64,000 nt of DNA. It comes from Tillus elongatus (Eukaryota > Arthropoda > Insecta > Coleoptera > Cleridae). Both the position numbers and the translations under genes were made by a program. Below, in pieces: positions 1-9,500 of the stretch. The notes beneath the pieces are model-generated. The model saw nothing but the letters and a program-made list of their open reading frames with translations, made no database searches and was not told the DNA's origin. Position 1 is the stretch's first letter. The number at the start of each line of letters is the position of its first letter. The DNA is taken from positions 25,707,239 through 25,771,238 of the forward strand of contig OZ023267.1 of NCBI GenBank assembly GCA_964006375.1, in the 5' to 3' direction.

Positions 1-55
1 AATCTGTACACTATTGTTTCTCCAAATTTCAAAGTGAAAAAAAAACGATACATTC

Positions 56-127
56 ATCGACCGGGAATCGATCTCGGAATCTTCTGCGTAGGAGACAATT
101 ATAATAGAACTGAACTACCTGAGATAC
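56..127 (-). repeat. tRNA-like relic (tRNA-Arg-type SINE head or tRNA pseudogene)
   Basis: On the minus strand the segment reads like a tRNA. It has an A-box-like CAGGTAGTTCAGT, an anticodon-loop-like CTACGCA (anticodon ACG if real), then AGAAGATTC and a B-box-like GATCGATTCCCGG. The acceptor stem does not close and the D-arm region is stretched, so it is not a functional tRNA. It could be the head of a tRNA-derived SINE. No body or tail was recognised. Confidence 0.4.
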
Positions 128-370
128 GTTAATTGAAGCTTTGTTCACCTGGTAATTGACGCCGACTTCATGTCGTGGGATACCTTATATTATATTAAAA
201 GTAACCGTAGCAATTAATAACAGAATTAGAAGAATTATTATTTGAAACACATTCAATGACTGTTGAGATCTTAGATGACGTCTTATGTTTAAGTTTAAAG
301 ATAAAAAACAAACTGTTTTAAAATCATTTTACAAAGACGTGGCCTGTATTTATACACTATATCATTAGAC

Positions 371-671
371 CCTCGGTGGTTCAGTGGTGAATACGTGTAC
401 CTCTGAATCGAGGGCTACCGGACTCGAATCACAGGGTTTCCCTTTCACATTTTCAGTACATACTGTACAATTAACATTAACCGTTTCGCCCTTCGGAGGG
501 GGTGTAAATCCGTCAGTACCGTATCCGTGTGATGTTAGGCACGCAAAAGATTCCTGTTCTCCTTACAGAAAGGCAGAGGTGTGGCAAAATTTCTAGGATA
601 GTGAGGTGAAACTGTCTCCTGGCTTAGGTGACTGGCCATAATCCCGGAAATAGACCGACGTTAAAAAAACT
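371..671 (+). mobile_element. tRNA-derived SINE, family 1, copy 1
   Basis: A tRNA-like head (CCTCGGTGGTTCAGTGGTGA as A box, GACTCGAATCACAGGG as a degenerate B box) is followed by a body shared with copies at 28.3, 50.2 and 62.7 kb. The body contains CTTCGGAGGGGGYGTAA, a GATGTTRGGCACG block and a 3' end CCGRYGTTAAA. About 46 bases of the body present in the 28-kb copy are missing after the AACATTAACCG segment. The short flanking match ACTATAT(C)AT before and after may be the target duplication. The family is presumably copied in trans by a LINE; which one is not shown here. Confidence 0.8.
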
Positions 672-954
672 ATATTATGGCACACTTTCAGTCTAAAACT
701 GTAATTGAGGCCGTTCATTAAGTTGGAAATGTAGTATATTTTAAAAATTGATTGAATCCCCCAGTTAAAAAACAATCACTTGGCAAATTTTTTGTTTCAT
801 GTCTTCTGTCATTTGCGATATTTGTGGCCGAGATTTCACGGTTGTTGGTTCAGGTAGTAGGTTTTATTCCTGTTTTATTATCTATCTTGTTTGGTTACTG
901 TTGATATATGGTTTATACCTGTTGCATGAATCAATTTACGCACGGCACTTGATG
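672..954. other. Unassigned stretch with one small ORF
   Basis: There is no recognisable repeat. A 58-codon ORF on the plus strand (799-975) begins MSSVICDICGRDFTVVG. It contains a CxxC resembling the first half of a zinc finger but no matching His pair, and it runs into the LINE that follows. It may be chance or a decayed exon. Confidence 0.3.
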
Positions 955-2800
955 ACTCTATCTGCCATGCATTGAACTTTATCCACTGAGTCTCCCAAAA
1001 ACTTCCGATATCCCCGCTTCACGGCCGTAACGGTGTCGTATACACGGTTGCGGAGAAAGCTACTGCATTCGCAGATCATCTGGAGTTGCAATTCAGCCCG
1101 AATTATAACAACGTTGATCTGTCGCACGTAGCAAGAACGCACCGCTATGTCAGGAGTGCGCTTCGCGCCACCCCAGACACAACTATCGAGCCCACAAGGT
1201 TCGAAGAAGTTTTACAAATAATCAAATCATGAAAAAATAGGAAAGCTCCGGGATACGATGGAATCTCCAACGTAGCCCTGAAAAACCTCCCCCGCAAAGC
1301 CGTGGTATTCCTAGTTACGATTATGAATGCCATGCTGCGATTTCAACATTTTCCTTCCATGTGGAAACTTGTCGACATTATCAACATTTCGAAACCCAGC
1401 AAAGATCCGCTGTTCCCTCAGAACTACAGGCCCATTAGCCTACTACCAGTCATCGGTAAAATCGCCGAAAAACTGATTCAGAAAAGGCTAGCTTCATTCA
1501 CCTCAGAAAATCTTATCCTCCCGGATGAGCAATTCGGATTCAGACACCAGCACTCCACCATAGACCAAGTCCTTCGTGTGGTGGAAAACATCACCGAAGG
1601 ATTTAATAAAAATAAGTCAACTGGTGCAATATTTATTGATATTGCTCAAGCCTTCGATAGGGTTTGGTATGCAGGCCTCCGAAACAAACTTATATCATTT
1701 AATTATCCTCTCCCTCTGATTCTGCGAATCAGGTCATACCTGCAATAGAGGAAGTACGAGGTCTAACACCTGGGTGCCAGATCTAGAACGTACCCAGCCA
1801 TGGCTGGTCTCCCGCAGGGTTCTGCTATCTCCCCTCTGCTGTACAATATATTTGTCGCAAACATTCAGACAGACCCCCTAAACGTGACTTACGCACTGTA
1901 CGCAAGACGACACGACCATCATCAGCAGCTCCACTCAGCCGAGGATAATAACCGAACGACTTCAGACTGCCGTAGTCGAGCTGCAAGCATGGTATAGGAA
2001 ATCCCTTCTAGCCATAAACCCCGATAAATGTTCAGCTGTCCTATTTTCCAAGAGGATACACACACCTCACGAACACGTTTTATTAGACAACCGTCTAATT
2101 CCCTGGCAAGATTCCGCCAAATACCTCGGGGTTTTCCTCGACAAAGACTTAGCATGGCGCCCTCATGTCGATCACGCCCGAAAAAAAGCCTCGATGTTCA
2201 TCTCGAAGCTGTTCGCACTTCTAAATAGAAATTCCAAATTGTCCATGAACAACAAGTTGCTCATGTACAAAGTCATTATCCGGCCAGCCTTGACCTATGC
2301 ATCACTTGCATGGGCCACCGCGGCCGCAACACACATCAAGACCCTTTAAATAATCCAGAACACAATTTTGAGAATGGTTACCGGAGCGCCATGGTTTGTT
2401 CTAAACAGTCATATTCACTCTGATCTGGAAATGCTTTCGATACTTGAGTTTATAACTCAACTATCCTCAACTCAGTTCGCAAAAGCCGCTTCTCACCCAA
2501 ATGCCCTTCTCCGTAGTGCCACCAACTACGACGAGCAACTTCAACATAAGCATAAGCGTCCAAAGCTTATACTTACCCGCTAACGCCCCCGCGGCAAAAA
2601 CAGAATGGAAACATTCATGCCCAAAAAGTCATTGTGTGTAAATCTTTCCGACGGAGGTATGGACTAAGGTCCGGTACTCCCAGGGAGGGGGTTTTAGTGA
2701 GTATAGTCTCACAGTACCTCGATATCCCACGGCACCTACGGGGCCGTGAATGGAGTCTGCACGAGCATTTCCCCCTCCTGTATCCAAAAAATAAATAAAA
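955..2800 (+). pseudogene. Jockey-group non-LTR retrotransposon, 5'-truncated and broken
   Basis: The remains of the second ORF (reverse transcriptase) of a Jockey-group LINE can be followed across several frames. A pre-RT segment (EKATAFADHLELQFSPN, 1048-1110) comes first. Next come KAPGYDGISNVALKNLP (about 1240-1290), the RT core 1302-1748 with NYRPISLLPVIGKIAEKLI, EQFGFRHQHSTIDQV and FIDIAQAFDRVW, and then GLPQGSAISPLLYNIF (1803-1850). The YADD catalytic box has become YARR through a frameshift near 1900. The thumb (KYLGVFLDKDLAWRPHV, MYKVIIRPALTYASLAWA) follows in another frame, with a stop near 2347. The last ORF piece ends at 2583. A GC-richer 3' UTR and an A-rich tail (2787-2800) mark the 3' end. 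The N-terminal endonuclease is missing. The copy is clearly dead. Confidence 0.9.
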
Positions 2801-3511
2801 AAAGTACACTGAGTCGTTTTAAAGCACGTCTGTCAGATTTTATTTTTAATTTAGAAAAAACTAAAAATTTTGTGAAACAAATTATTTAAAATTAACAACA
2901 TAGGTTTATCTACACTATTTATAGCTACACGTAAATTATCATTCCAGTTGCTCTAATACCCACTAAAATATAGCGTTCTAAAAAATATTTTTGTATATTT
3001 TTGGGGCAAAAAAGTGTCCGTTATAGCTGATTTACACACTCGTTCGCAGTCGTAGGCACAAGGAAGATACGTGCCAAGTTTAATTCAAATCTCAAATCAG
3101 TTAAGTATTTTTTGAGTTATCGCTTGGATACTTACACACATATATGGGTTATTGTTTGTCAAACTAAAGTCATTTTGTCTCCAACAAATTTAAACATTTT
3201 GGCAAAAATATGGATTGTTTGGAAAGAATAGTAGTCAGAAAGACATTATGGAATAGCAGATATTTATGGTAAATAAAGGTGATGGTTGAAGTATTAGAAG
3301 GTGAGAAATAGAAGGGCAAAAGAAATTACATACAGAACGTCAAAATTTGAAGTTAACGAATTTGGTGTAGGACTGTCAAACTATTTAGGATATAACCTTC
3401 CAAATTATGTTATAATACAGCACAAGTCTAAGACTTATTGTACTAACATAATGTATAATTTTTGCAAATAAACAATAATAATAATAATAAAAAAATACAT
3501 AAATACGTATA
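2801..3511. other. Unassigned AT-rich stretch with an (AT)n-element relic
   Basis: At about 3050-3160 there is a diverged piece of the long arm of the dominant (AT)n-core element, in minus orientation (compare TATTTTTTGAGTTATCG). A (AATAAT) run near 3472-3490 could be the tail of a retroelement. Nothing else was recognised. Confidence 0.4.
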
Positions 3512-3512
3512 T

Positions 3513-3580
<68 letters not shown>
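3512..3580. repeat. (AT)n microsatellite, core of an (AT)n-core element
   Basis: This is a nearly pure AT dinucleotide tract preceded by a few ATAC units. A long-arm relic lies upstream, and the matching short arm lies beyond the inserted mariner at 5564-5692 (GGACATGGGTTCTAGGAGCC, then the hairpin TTTACTAA). The tract was therefore the centre of one element, in minus orientation, before the mariner entered it. Confidence 0.85.
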
Positions 3581-3582
<2 letters not shown>

Positions 3583-3892
3583 TGATAACAACCCTTATAT
3601 TTTAAATAGGGAACATAGGTCGAGTGTTACATCATTTCAAATCTCTTTCTTTTCTGAATTAAGCACACTAATTTTTTTGTCAACTCGTTTAAAAGTTATT
3701 CACAGTTGAAGATGCAAAAATGCATTTCACTCATTCCGATAAGAGATGTGCTGATAGTCAATGTTTTGTTGGTTTGTAAACAAAAAATTGACTATCAGAA
3801 CATTTCTTATCGGAATGAGAGAAATGCGGTTTATTATTTCATTTTTTCGGTCGGTTTGATACTTGATAGTACTACCGAAAATTAATTTCTCA

Positions 3893-5326
3893 ATGGTGTA
3901 TTCTGTAGAAGAAAGAGCTGAAATAATTACTCTTTTTTTTTTCAAAAACGATGACTGTGCCAACCGTACCACAAATTTGTTTAATGAACTCGATCCGAAC
4001 AGACATGTTAACGGAAAATACATTTTGGAGTTAGTTGCAAAGTTTCGACAAATTGGTTCAGTAGCCAACACAAAACGGGATCCTGAACGTGAATTTCCGG
4101 TTAGAAATAGATAGGTGTTGAACAGGTCGTATGATATCTTTTGCGATGTTGTACCGCACAGTAATCATTTTTAAATATGCACACTTTTTAGTTTTTATTA
4201 TTATATACATTTGTGAGAGTGTACATTGTACATGTGAAAATGTGTGAGAGAATGTGTTTGTGTGATTGTGCTGTGGGTGTTTTGGTTTTTGCGCCTGTGG
4301 GTGTGTGTGTGGGTGTTCTTGTGTTCATTGCTTGGTTTTGTATTCTTTGCTTGGTTTAGATTTATCCACGCACAAGTCTCTGACTTTTGTGGATCTTTCC
4401 AAGATTTATTATGTTCAGTAGATCTATGTATGTTATTCTTATTGAACTGTATTTTGAAAAATAAATCTATATTATTATTAAATGAGACTACTGAGATATA
4501 AGTTTTAGGACAAATTGCTGAGACCCAACTTTGAGCACGAGAAAATTGGCCACTGTTTCAAACATCAAAAGAAGAACTATTCAGCGAATATTGAAGCATC
4601 ATAAATTTCACCTGTATAAAATTCATCTTGTACAACAACGGAATGAAGATGATTTTGATCGGCGGCTGGAGTTTTGTGAAGTTATGACTGTACGAATAGC
4701 CGATTACGGGAACTTTCTGTTCACTATCTGTTTTTCAGACGAGTGTACGTTTTTCTAAACTCTACAGTTAATCGTCATAATTGTCGTTATTGGGCAGATA
4801 ATAATCCAAGAAATTTTCACGAAGTCCACACTCAAACTCCACAGAAATTGAATGTCTGGACTGGCATTTTTGAAGACCGTTTAATTGGACCAATTTTTCT
4901 TGATGGCAATTTGAGTGGCGAAACGTATTTGGAGTTACTAGAAGATATAATTTACCCTCTACTAATTGACATTGTTGAAAATGATGATCGCTATCAAGAA
5001 AATCAACTAGTGTTTCAACAAGATGGAGCTCCTCCGCATTTTTCACAACGTGTTATGGAGTTTTTGAACAGAGAGTTTATAGGACAATGGATTGGGCGTA
5101 TAGATCACCGGATTTAACTCCTTTAGCCTTCTTTCTATGGGGCCATTTAAAGAGTGGAATTTACGCAACAGAACTGGAGTCTCTGGAAGAATTACGACGA
5201 CGCATTGTTGAAGAATGACGTCTAATAACTCCACAAATGCTCCAGAACGTCAAAGCTCGTTTTGAACAAAATTTGTACTTTTGTATGGAAGCTGGTGGTC
5301 AACAATTTGAACACTTACTTAACTGA
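3893..5326 (+). pseudogene. Mariner-type transposase, interrupted
   Basis: The DNA-binding half begins MVYSVEERAEIITLF and reads to VRNR, where the frame is split by the insertion at 4113-4494. It resumes with STRKLATVSNIKRRTIQRIL (second helix-turn-helix) and continues through FSDECTF (first catalytic Asp) and VFQQDGAPPHF (second Asp). A small deletion near 5098 shifts the frame before SPDLTPLAFFLWG. The third catalytic position, Asp in copy 2 (LDFF), reads Ala here, so the enzyme would be inactive even if the frames were intact. A further stop lies near 5216, and the C-terminus is EQNLYFCMEAGGQQFEHLLN. Paralogues are at 7.1-8.2 kb and, more distantly, 16.2-17.3 kb. Confidence 0.9.
4113..4494. 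mobile_element. Unidentified ~380-bp insertion inside the mariner transposase
   Basis: Comparison with copy 2 shows the transposase reading directly from VRSE into TTEIEVLGQ, whereas copy 1 carries about 380 extra bases here. The insert has a GT-rich middle and ends in an A-rich segment (GAAAAATAAATC), as a 3' end of a retrotransposed sequence would. No clear target duplication or family was recognised. Confidence 0.6.
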
Positions 5327-5563
5327 ATAAACATTTTTGAACGCTTGGTTTTGTTTTTTAGTTTTTTTAACGAAAACTTGAATAACCAGTGCATTTCATA
5401 TCACAGTGAATGAAATAAGTTCTTCCAACTCCAACTGTGAATAATTTTTAAACAAGTTGATAAAACTTCCAAAAAAATTAGTGTGCTGAATTCAGAAAAG
5501 AAAGAGTTTTCAAATGATGTAACACTCGACCCACGTTCCCTATTTAAAATATAAGGGTTGTTA

Positions 5564-5692
5564 TAATTCAAACAGACCTTGGACATGGGTTCTAGGAGCC
5601 CTAGGTTCCGCTCATTTGAATTTTTTTCCGAAAGTCTCACCATCGTTACCCCTTTATTGGTAAATTGTCTTAATGAAAATTTACTAAAAAAG
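5564..5692 (-). mobile_element. Short arm of the (AT)n-core element split by mariner copy 1
   Basis: The segment matches, in reverse, the short-arm consensus: GACCTTGGACATGGGTTCTA, then CGCTCATTTGAA, and finally the terminal hairpin remnant TTGTCTTAATGAAAATTTAC. Together with 3050-3580 it forms one interrupted copy. Confidence 0.75.
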
Positions 5693-6654
5693 GTTTCAGT
5701 ATTATAATTCAAAATATTTATGAGAATTTGATACCATAACGCGCTTGTTACGACATGTTTTTTATAAGATTGTAATAAGCGAATAATTACCTTGCTGAGA
5801 CACTATTTTCTAATAACCATTATTTCATTCCGGTATCATTCAGTAGAATTTCATGCATGGTAATGTAAATCTGCAGTAGAAACTTCATACATACAAGGGT
5901 TTGGTCTAAAGGGCACATGCAGGAAATGAGAAAAGGATAGTTACAAAGATGAATGAACCAACTCGTATCATTAACACAGCTTTGCGGAACGGAACCCAGG
6001 AAAGCATTTCAGCATTACACAAATCCCTTTACACCAATAAACGTGTCAAAAGATACTAGAATTTATTCCATAATAAATGTGTCGCTTAAATGTATAGCCC
6101 TATTCTAGTAAAATACGTCGTCGGGTCCTAGGGCTTGATTTGGGTACATACTTTTCAGGATAAGCATAATCCCATATGAGGCTATTAGTTCTGTCCCGAA
6201 CCCGGAATTCAATTTATTCGTAAACTGGAATCTGGAAAATTGATATTCTCCGGAAAGAAAGTGCATTATGAGCCACTTCCCATGGATAAGAGAGCGACTG
6301 GGAAATTCTGAAGATGTGTATCCACGGATTATCCCTTCTTAAAAATTTATCAACCTTTTATCGAAGGATATTGCTTCGACATATTTGATAAGGGCTACTG
6401 ATTTATTAATACATACGTATACAGTGGCATTACGCAATTCGTTCATTTTAGGTTTTTGGAACTCTGAAAATGTGTAGCTGGAATCAAGTTGAGACGTTCT
6501 ATCGACTTGACATAGTGGTATCCCTATAATACTGCCGGTTCTACCAGAAGCGGGTATCAAATACCTTATGTTTTATAGAACACCCTGTACATTTTAACAT
6601 CTTAGTTGACTTTCCTAGAAAAAATTCAATGAGTGAACCTATGTTGAGCACTGA
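5693..6654. other. Unassigned stretch
   Basis: There is no recognisable repeat or gene. A 36-codon plus-strand ORF (5949-6059, MNEPTRIINTALRNGTQESI...) is the only segment with protein-like composition. It has no family resemblance that I know. Confidence 0.3.
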
Positions 6655-6788
6655 TAAGTACAATGTGGAGAACCCAATTTATCACAATACAGATTTACAG
6701 ACTTGATGACGCTAACTTTGTTAGCGAAACGATCGTCGGGTCAGAAAACTGTATTGTGATGAATCGGGTTCTCTTAATTGTACTTATA
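6655..6788. mobile_element. Small palindromic element with hammerhead-like core, copy 1
   Basis: Two imperfect inverted arms of about 38 bases (left TAAGTACAATGTGGAGAACC, right its complement ending GTACTTA) enclose a motif at 6702-6737. That motif reads CTTGATGA, C, stem GCTAAC-TTT-GTTAGC, GAAA, self-complementary CGATCG, TC. The order matches a hammerhead core (CUGANGA, stem II, GAAA, short stem III, GUC), with one extra base before stem II and a change in the first box. Related copies are at 23028-23207 and 44752-44836. Confidence 0.55.
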
Positions 6789-6891
6789 ATTTTTTTAAGA
6801 AACCCTAAAACACGTCAATTTTAATATTGAGGGGGACATGTATTAACATAAAACTCAACTTTGTCACATCAACCCCTTAAGGGTGGTGATA

Positions 6892-8522
6892 ACAACCCTT
6901 ATATTTTAAATAGGGTACATGGGTCGAGTGTTACATCATTTGAAAGCACTTTATTTTCTGAATTCAGCACACTAATTTTTTTGGAAGTTTTATTAACTCG
7001 TTTAAAAATTATTCACATTTGGAGTTGCAAGAACGTATGTCATTCATTGTGATAAGAAATGCACTAATTAGTCAATTTTTCGTTAAAAAAAACTAACAAA
7101 CAATACCAAACGTTCAAAGATATTTATTCAGTTAAGTAAGTGTTCAAATTGTCGACCACCAGCTTCCATACAAAAGTACAAATTTTGTTCTAAACGAGCT
7201 CTGACGTTCTGGAGCATTTGTGGAGTTATTAAACGGCATTCTTTAACAATGCGTCGTCGTAATTCTTTCAGAGACTTCGGTTCTGTTGCGAAAATTATAC
7301 TCATTAAATGGCCCCATAGAAAGAAGTCTAAAGGAGTTAAATCCGGTGATCTAGGGGGCCACTCAATAGCACCTCTACTCCCAATCCATTGCTCTGGAAA
7401 CTCTCTGTTCAAAAACTCCCTAGCACGCTGTGAAAATGAGAGGGGGCTCCATCTTGTTGAAACACAAATTGATTATTCTTGTAAGCGATCACCATTTTCA
7501 ACAATGTCAATTAGCAGAGGGTAAACGATATCTTCTAGTGACTCCAAATACATTTCGCCACTCAAATTGCCATCAAGAAAAATTGGTCCGAATAAACGGT
7601 CTCCAAAAATGCCAGTCCAAAAATTCAATTTCTGTGGAGTTTGAGTGTGGACTTCGTAAAAATTTCTTGGATTATTAACTGCCCAATAACGACAATTATG
7701 ACGATTGACTGTAGAGTTTAATAAAAACGTACACTCTTCTGAAAAACCGATATTGAACAGAAAGTTCCCGTTATCAGCTATTCGTGCAATCATAACTTCA
7801 CAAAACTCTAGCGGCCGATCAAAATCATCTTCATTCAGTTGTTGTACAAGATGAATTTTATACGGGTAAAATTTATGATGCTTCAATCTTCGCTGAATAG
7901 TTCTTCTTTTGATGTTTGAAACAGTGGCCAATTTTCTCGTGCTCAAAGTTGGGTTTGCAGCAATTTGTCCTAAAACTTCAATCTCAGTAGTCTCACTTCT
8001 AACCGGAAATTCACGTTCAGTATCCCGTTTTTTCTTGGAAACTGAATCACTTCGCCGAAACATTGCAACTAACTCCAAAATGTATTTTCTGTTAACATGT
8101 CTATTCTGATGTCGTTCATTAAACAAATTTGCGGTACGGTTGGCACAGTTATCGTTTTTGAAAAAAAAGAGTAATTATTTCAAGTCTTTCTTCCACAGAA
8201 TACACCATTGTGAAATTAATTTTCGGTAGTACTATCACGTATCAAACCGACCGATAAACTGAAATAATAAACCGCATTTCTCTCATTCCAATAAGAAATG
8301 TTCTGATAGTCAATTTTTTGTTTACAAACCAACAAAACATCAACTATCAGCACATTTCTTATCGGAATGAGTGAAATGCGTTTTTGCATCTTCAACTGTG
8401 AATAATTTCTAAACTAGTTGATAAAACTTCCAAAAAAATTAGTTTGCTGAATTCATAAACGAAAGAGCTTTTAAATGGTTTAACACTCAACCCATGTTCC
8501 CTATTAGAAATATAAGGGTTGT
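6892..8522 (-). mobile_element. Tc1/mariner-superfamily transposon, copy 2 (DD41D type), dead
   Basis: The TIRs start ACAACCCTTATAT and are flanked by TA at 6890-6891 and 8523-8524. Inverted homology between the ends continues with divergence for roughly 200-300 bases. The element is shorter than copy 1 because it lacks the 380-bp insertion. The transposase lies on the minus strand (8208 down to 7128). Confidence 0.9.
7128..8208 (-). pseudogene. Mariner-type transposase with frameshifts and a changed catalytic residue
   Basis: Reading on the minus strand, MVYSVEER starts at 8208 and a frameshift in the poly-T run near 8160-8170 follows. A 217-residue open stretch (8126-7473) carries STRKLATVSNIKRRTIQRRL, DDFDRPLEFCEVM, and FSEECTF where copy 1 has FSDECTF, so the first catalytic Asp is Glu. 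A second frameshift near 7465 precedes the QDGAP region. The last piece (7412-7128) has EWPPRSPDLTPLDFFLWG with the third Asp intact and ends EAGGRQFEHLLN. Counting from QQD to LDFF in the two copies together gives 41 intervening residues (DD41D). The copy is inactive. Confidence 0.9.
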
Positions 8523-8628
8523 TATCACCACCCTTAAGGGGTTGATGTGGCAAAGTTGAGTTTTAAGTCAAAACATGTCCCCCTCAATATTAAAATTGAC
8601 GTGTTTCAGCATTTCTTAAAAAAACATT

Positions 8629-8670
8629 TCTCTGGACGCAAATCGGTTTGTTTCGTTTTCATTGAGCCAT

Positions 8671-8766
<96 letters not shown>

Positions 8767-8793
8767 AACGAAACAGACCGATTTGCGTCCAGA

Positions 8794-8871
<78 letters not shown>
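8629..8871. repeat. Two (AT)n tracts separated by a long-stem hairpin arm
   Basis: Two tracts (8673-8765 and 8797-8870) are separated by a 30-base segment (8766-8795). That segment is the reverse complement of the sequence just before the first tract (8629-8658, beginning TCTCTGGACGCAAATCGG), with one or two mismatches. The first tract is thus the loop of a potential 30-bp stem. The arm starts CTGGACGCA, as does the terminus of the (AT)n-core element. Confidence 0.85.
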
Positions 8872-8873
<2 letters not shown>

Positions 8874-9180
8874 GTATAGTACTTGGTTCTTGGGTTGAAT
8901 TTATTAGAATCAACGTTTCGGCTCCTATTATCAAAAAGTGAAAGTAATATGAAAGAAAACGGATCCTGAGGCCTCAACCTGCCTATTCGTTAGAGCGGTA
9001 GATAAGGGTTGGTTGAGTTGTTGTAGTTCTATGGAGTAGGTAGATTGAGGCCTTAGAGTTCATTTCCATTCATATTTCCGTAGCCTTCTGAAAATGGCTC
9101 CAAAACGGGAAACTTAGAGTTATAGTAAATTCTAGACGAGGTTCAATCCGAGAACCAAAATTTTCTTACACTAATGACAG
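8872..9180 (+). mobile_element. Penelope-like element 3' terminus (fragments)
   Basis: The segment is homologous to 43561-43795 and 54734-54945: GTAGGTAGATTGAGGCCTTA, ATGGCTCCAAAACGGGAAAC, and a last block GGTTCAATCCGAGAACCAA. At 8878-8925 part of the same terminus appears inverted (GGTTCTTGGGTTGAA, then CGTTTCGGCTCCTA), directly against the (AT)n tract. The assignment to Penelope-like elements rests on the 54-kb copy, which follows a GIY-YIG-type C-terminus. Confidence 0.6.
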
Positions 9181-9369
9181 CGGAAACCATGCTGTAATTT
9201 TAAAATGAAAATTCTCTAAACATGCAACAAAAACTGGCATATTCTATTCAAAGTAAGCGAGTTAGTGACAATTTCTAAAATAAGCGAAGGTGCCGTGATA
9301 GCGGGAATACCTTCATTAAACTGAGCTATAAAAAAAATCCAAAATCGCGATGGTGTATATATTTCATAG

Positions 9370-9477
9370 GTGCCGTTTTTCATATACGGCTGACTGAATG
9401 TCTTGGTTTCACATATCCGTACGAAATTTTGAAAACATTACACAATGCATCCCCACAAATCAACAAAGCAGCTTCAG
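9370..9477 (+). CDS. Candidate single exon of an unidentified host gene
   Basis: An open 108-base segment lies between a possible acceptor (TTTCATAG at 9369) and a good donor (TCAG|GTAAAA at 9478). Read in phase 1 it gives AVFHIRLTECLGFTYPYEIL followed by KTLHNASPQINKAAS, a composition typical of real protein and without low complexity. Both junctions are phase 1 and the length is a multiple of three, so the exon could be included or skipped without shifting the frame. The acceptor's pyrimidine tract is poor. I do not recognise the family. It could also be a fragment of the transposon just downstream. Confidence 0.3.
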
Positions 9478-9500
9478 GTAAAAATTAATATACAGTTTTT

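Larger units (their letters stand above)
3588..5561 (+). mobile_element. Tc1/mariner-superfamily transposon, copy 1 (DD41D type), dead
   Basis: The ends are inverted repeats starting ACAACCCTTATATTTTAAAT, flanked by the TA duplication (3586-3587 and 5562-5563). The inverted homology runs inward for at least 60 bases and recurs in copy 2 at 6892-8522. The element sits in the (AT)n centre of another repeat. Its transposase (3893-5326) is broken, and about 380 bp of unrelated sequence is inserted at 4113-4494. Confidence 0.9.
6791..8624. mobile_element. Palindromic MITE split at its centre by mariner copy 2
   Basis: Arms 6791-6891 and 8523-8624 are near-perfect reverse complements (for example CACGTCAATTTTAATATTGA). 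Removing the mariner joins them as GGTGGTGATATCACCACC, a perfect palindrome with TA at its centre, which is a mariner target. The original element was therefore a foldback of about 204 bp with no coding capacity. Confidence 0.8.

Noticed and set aside
3588..8522. One large element with outer inverted repeats formed by the two mariner copies
   Set aside because: Each copy has its own TA duplication and inverted ends, so they are separate insertions.
8547..8977. Several 70-110-codon ORFs rich in Tyr-Ile repeats here and at every (AT)n tract
   Set aside because: They are translations of the dinucleotide repeat on both strands, not genes.
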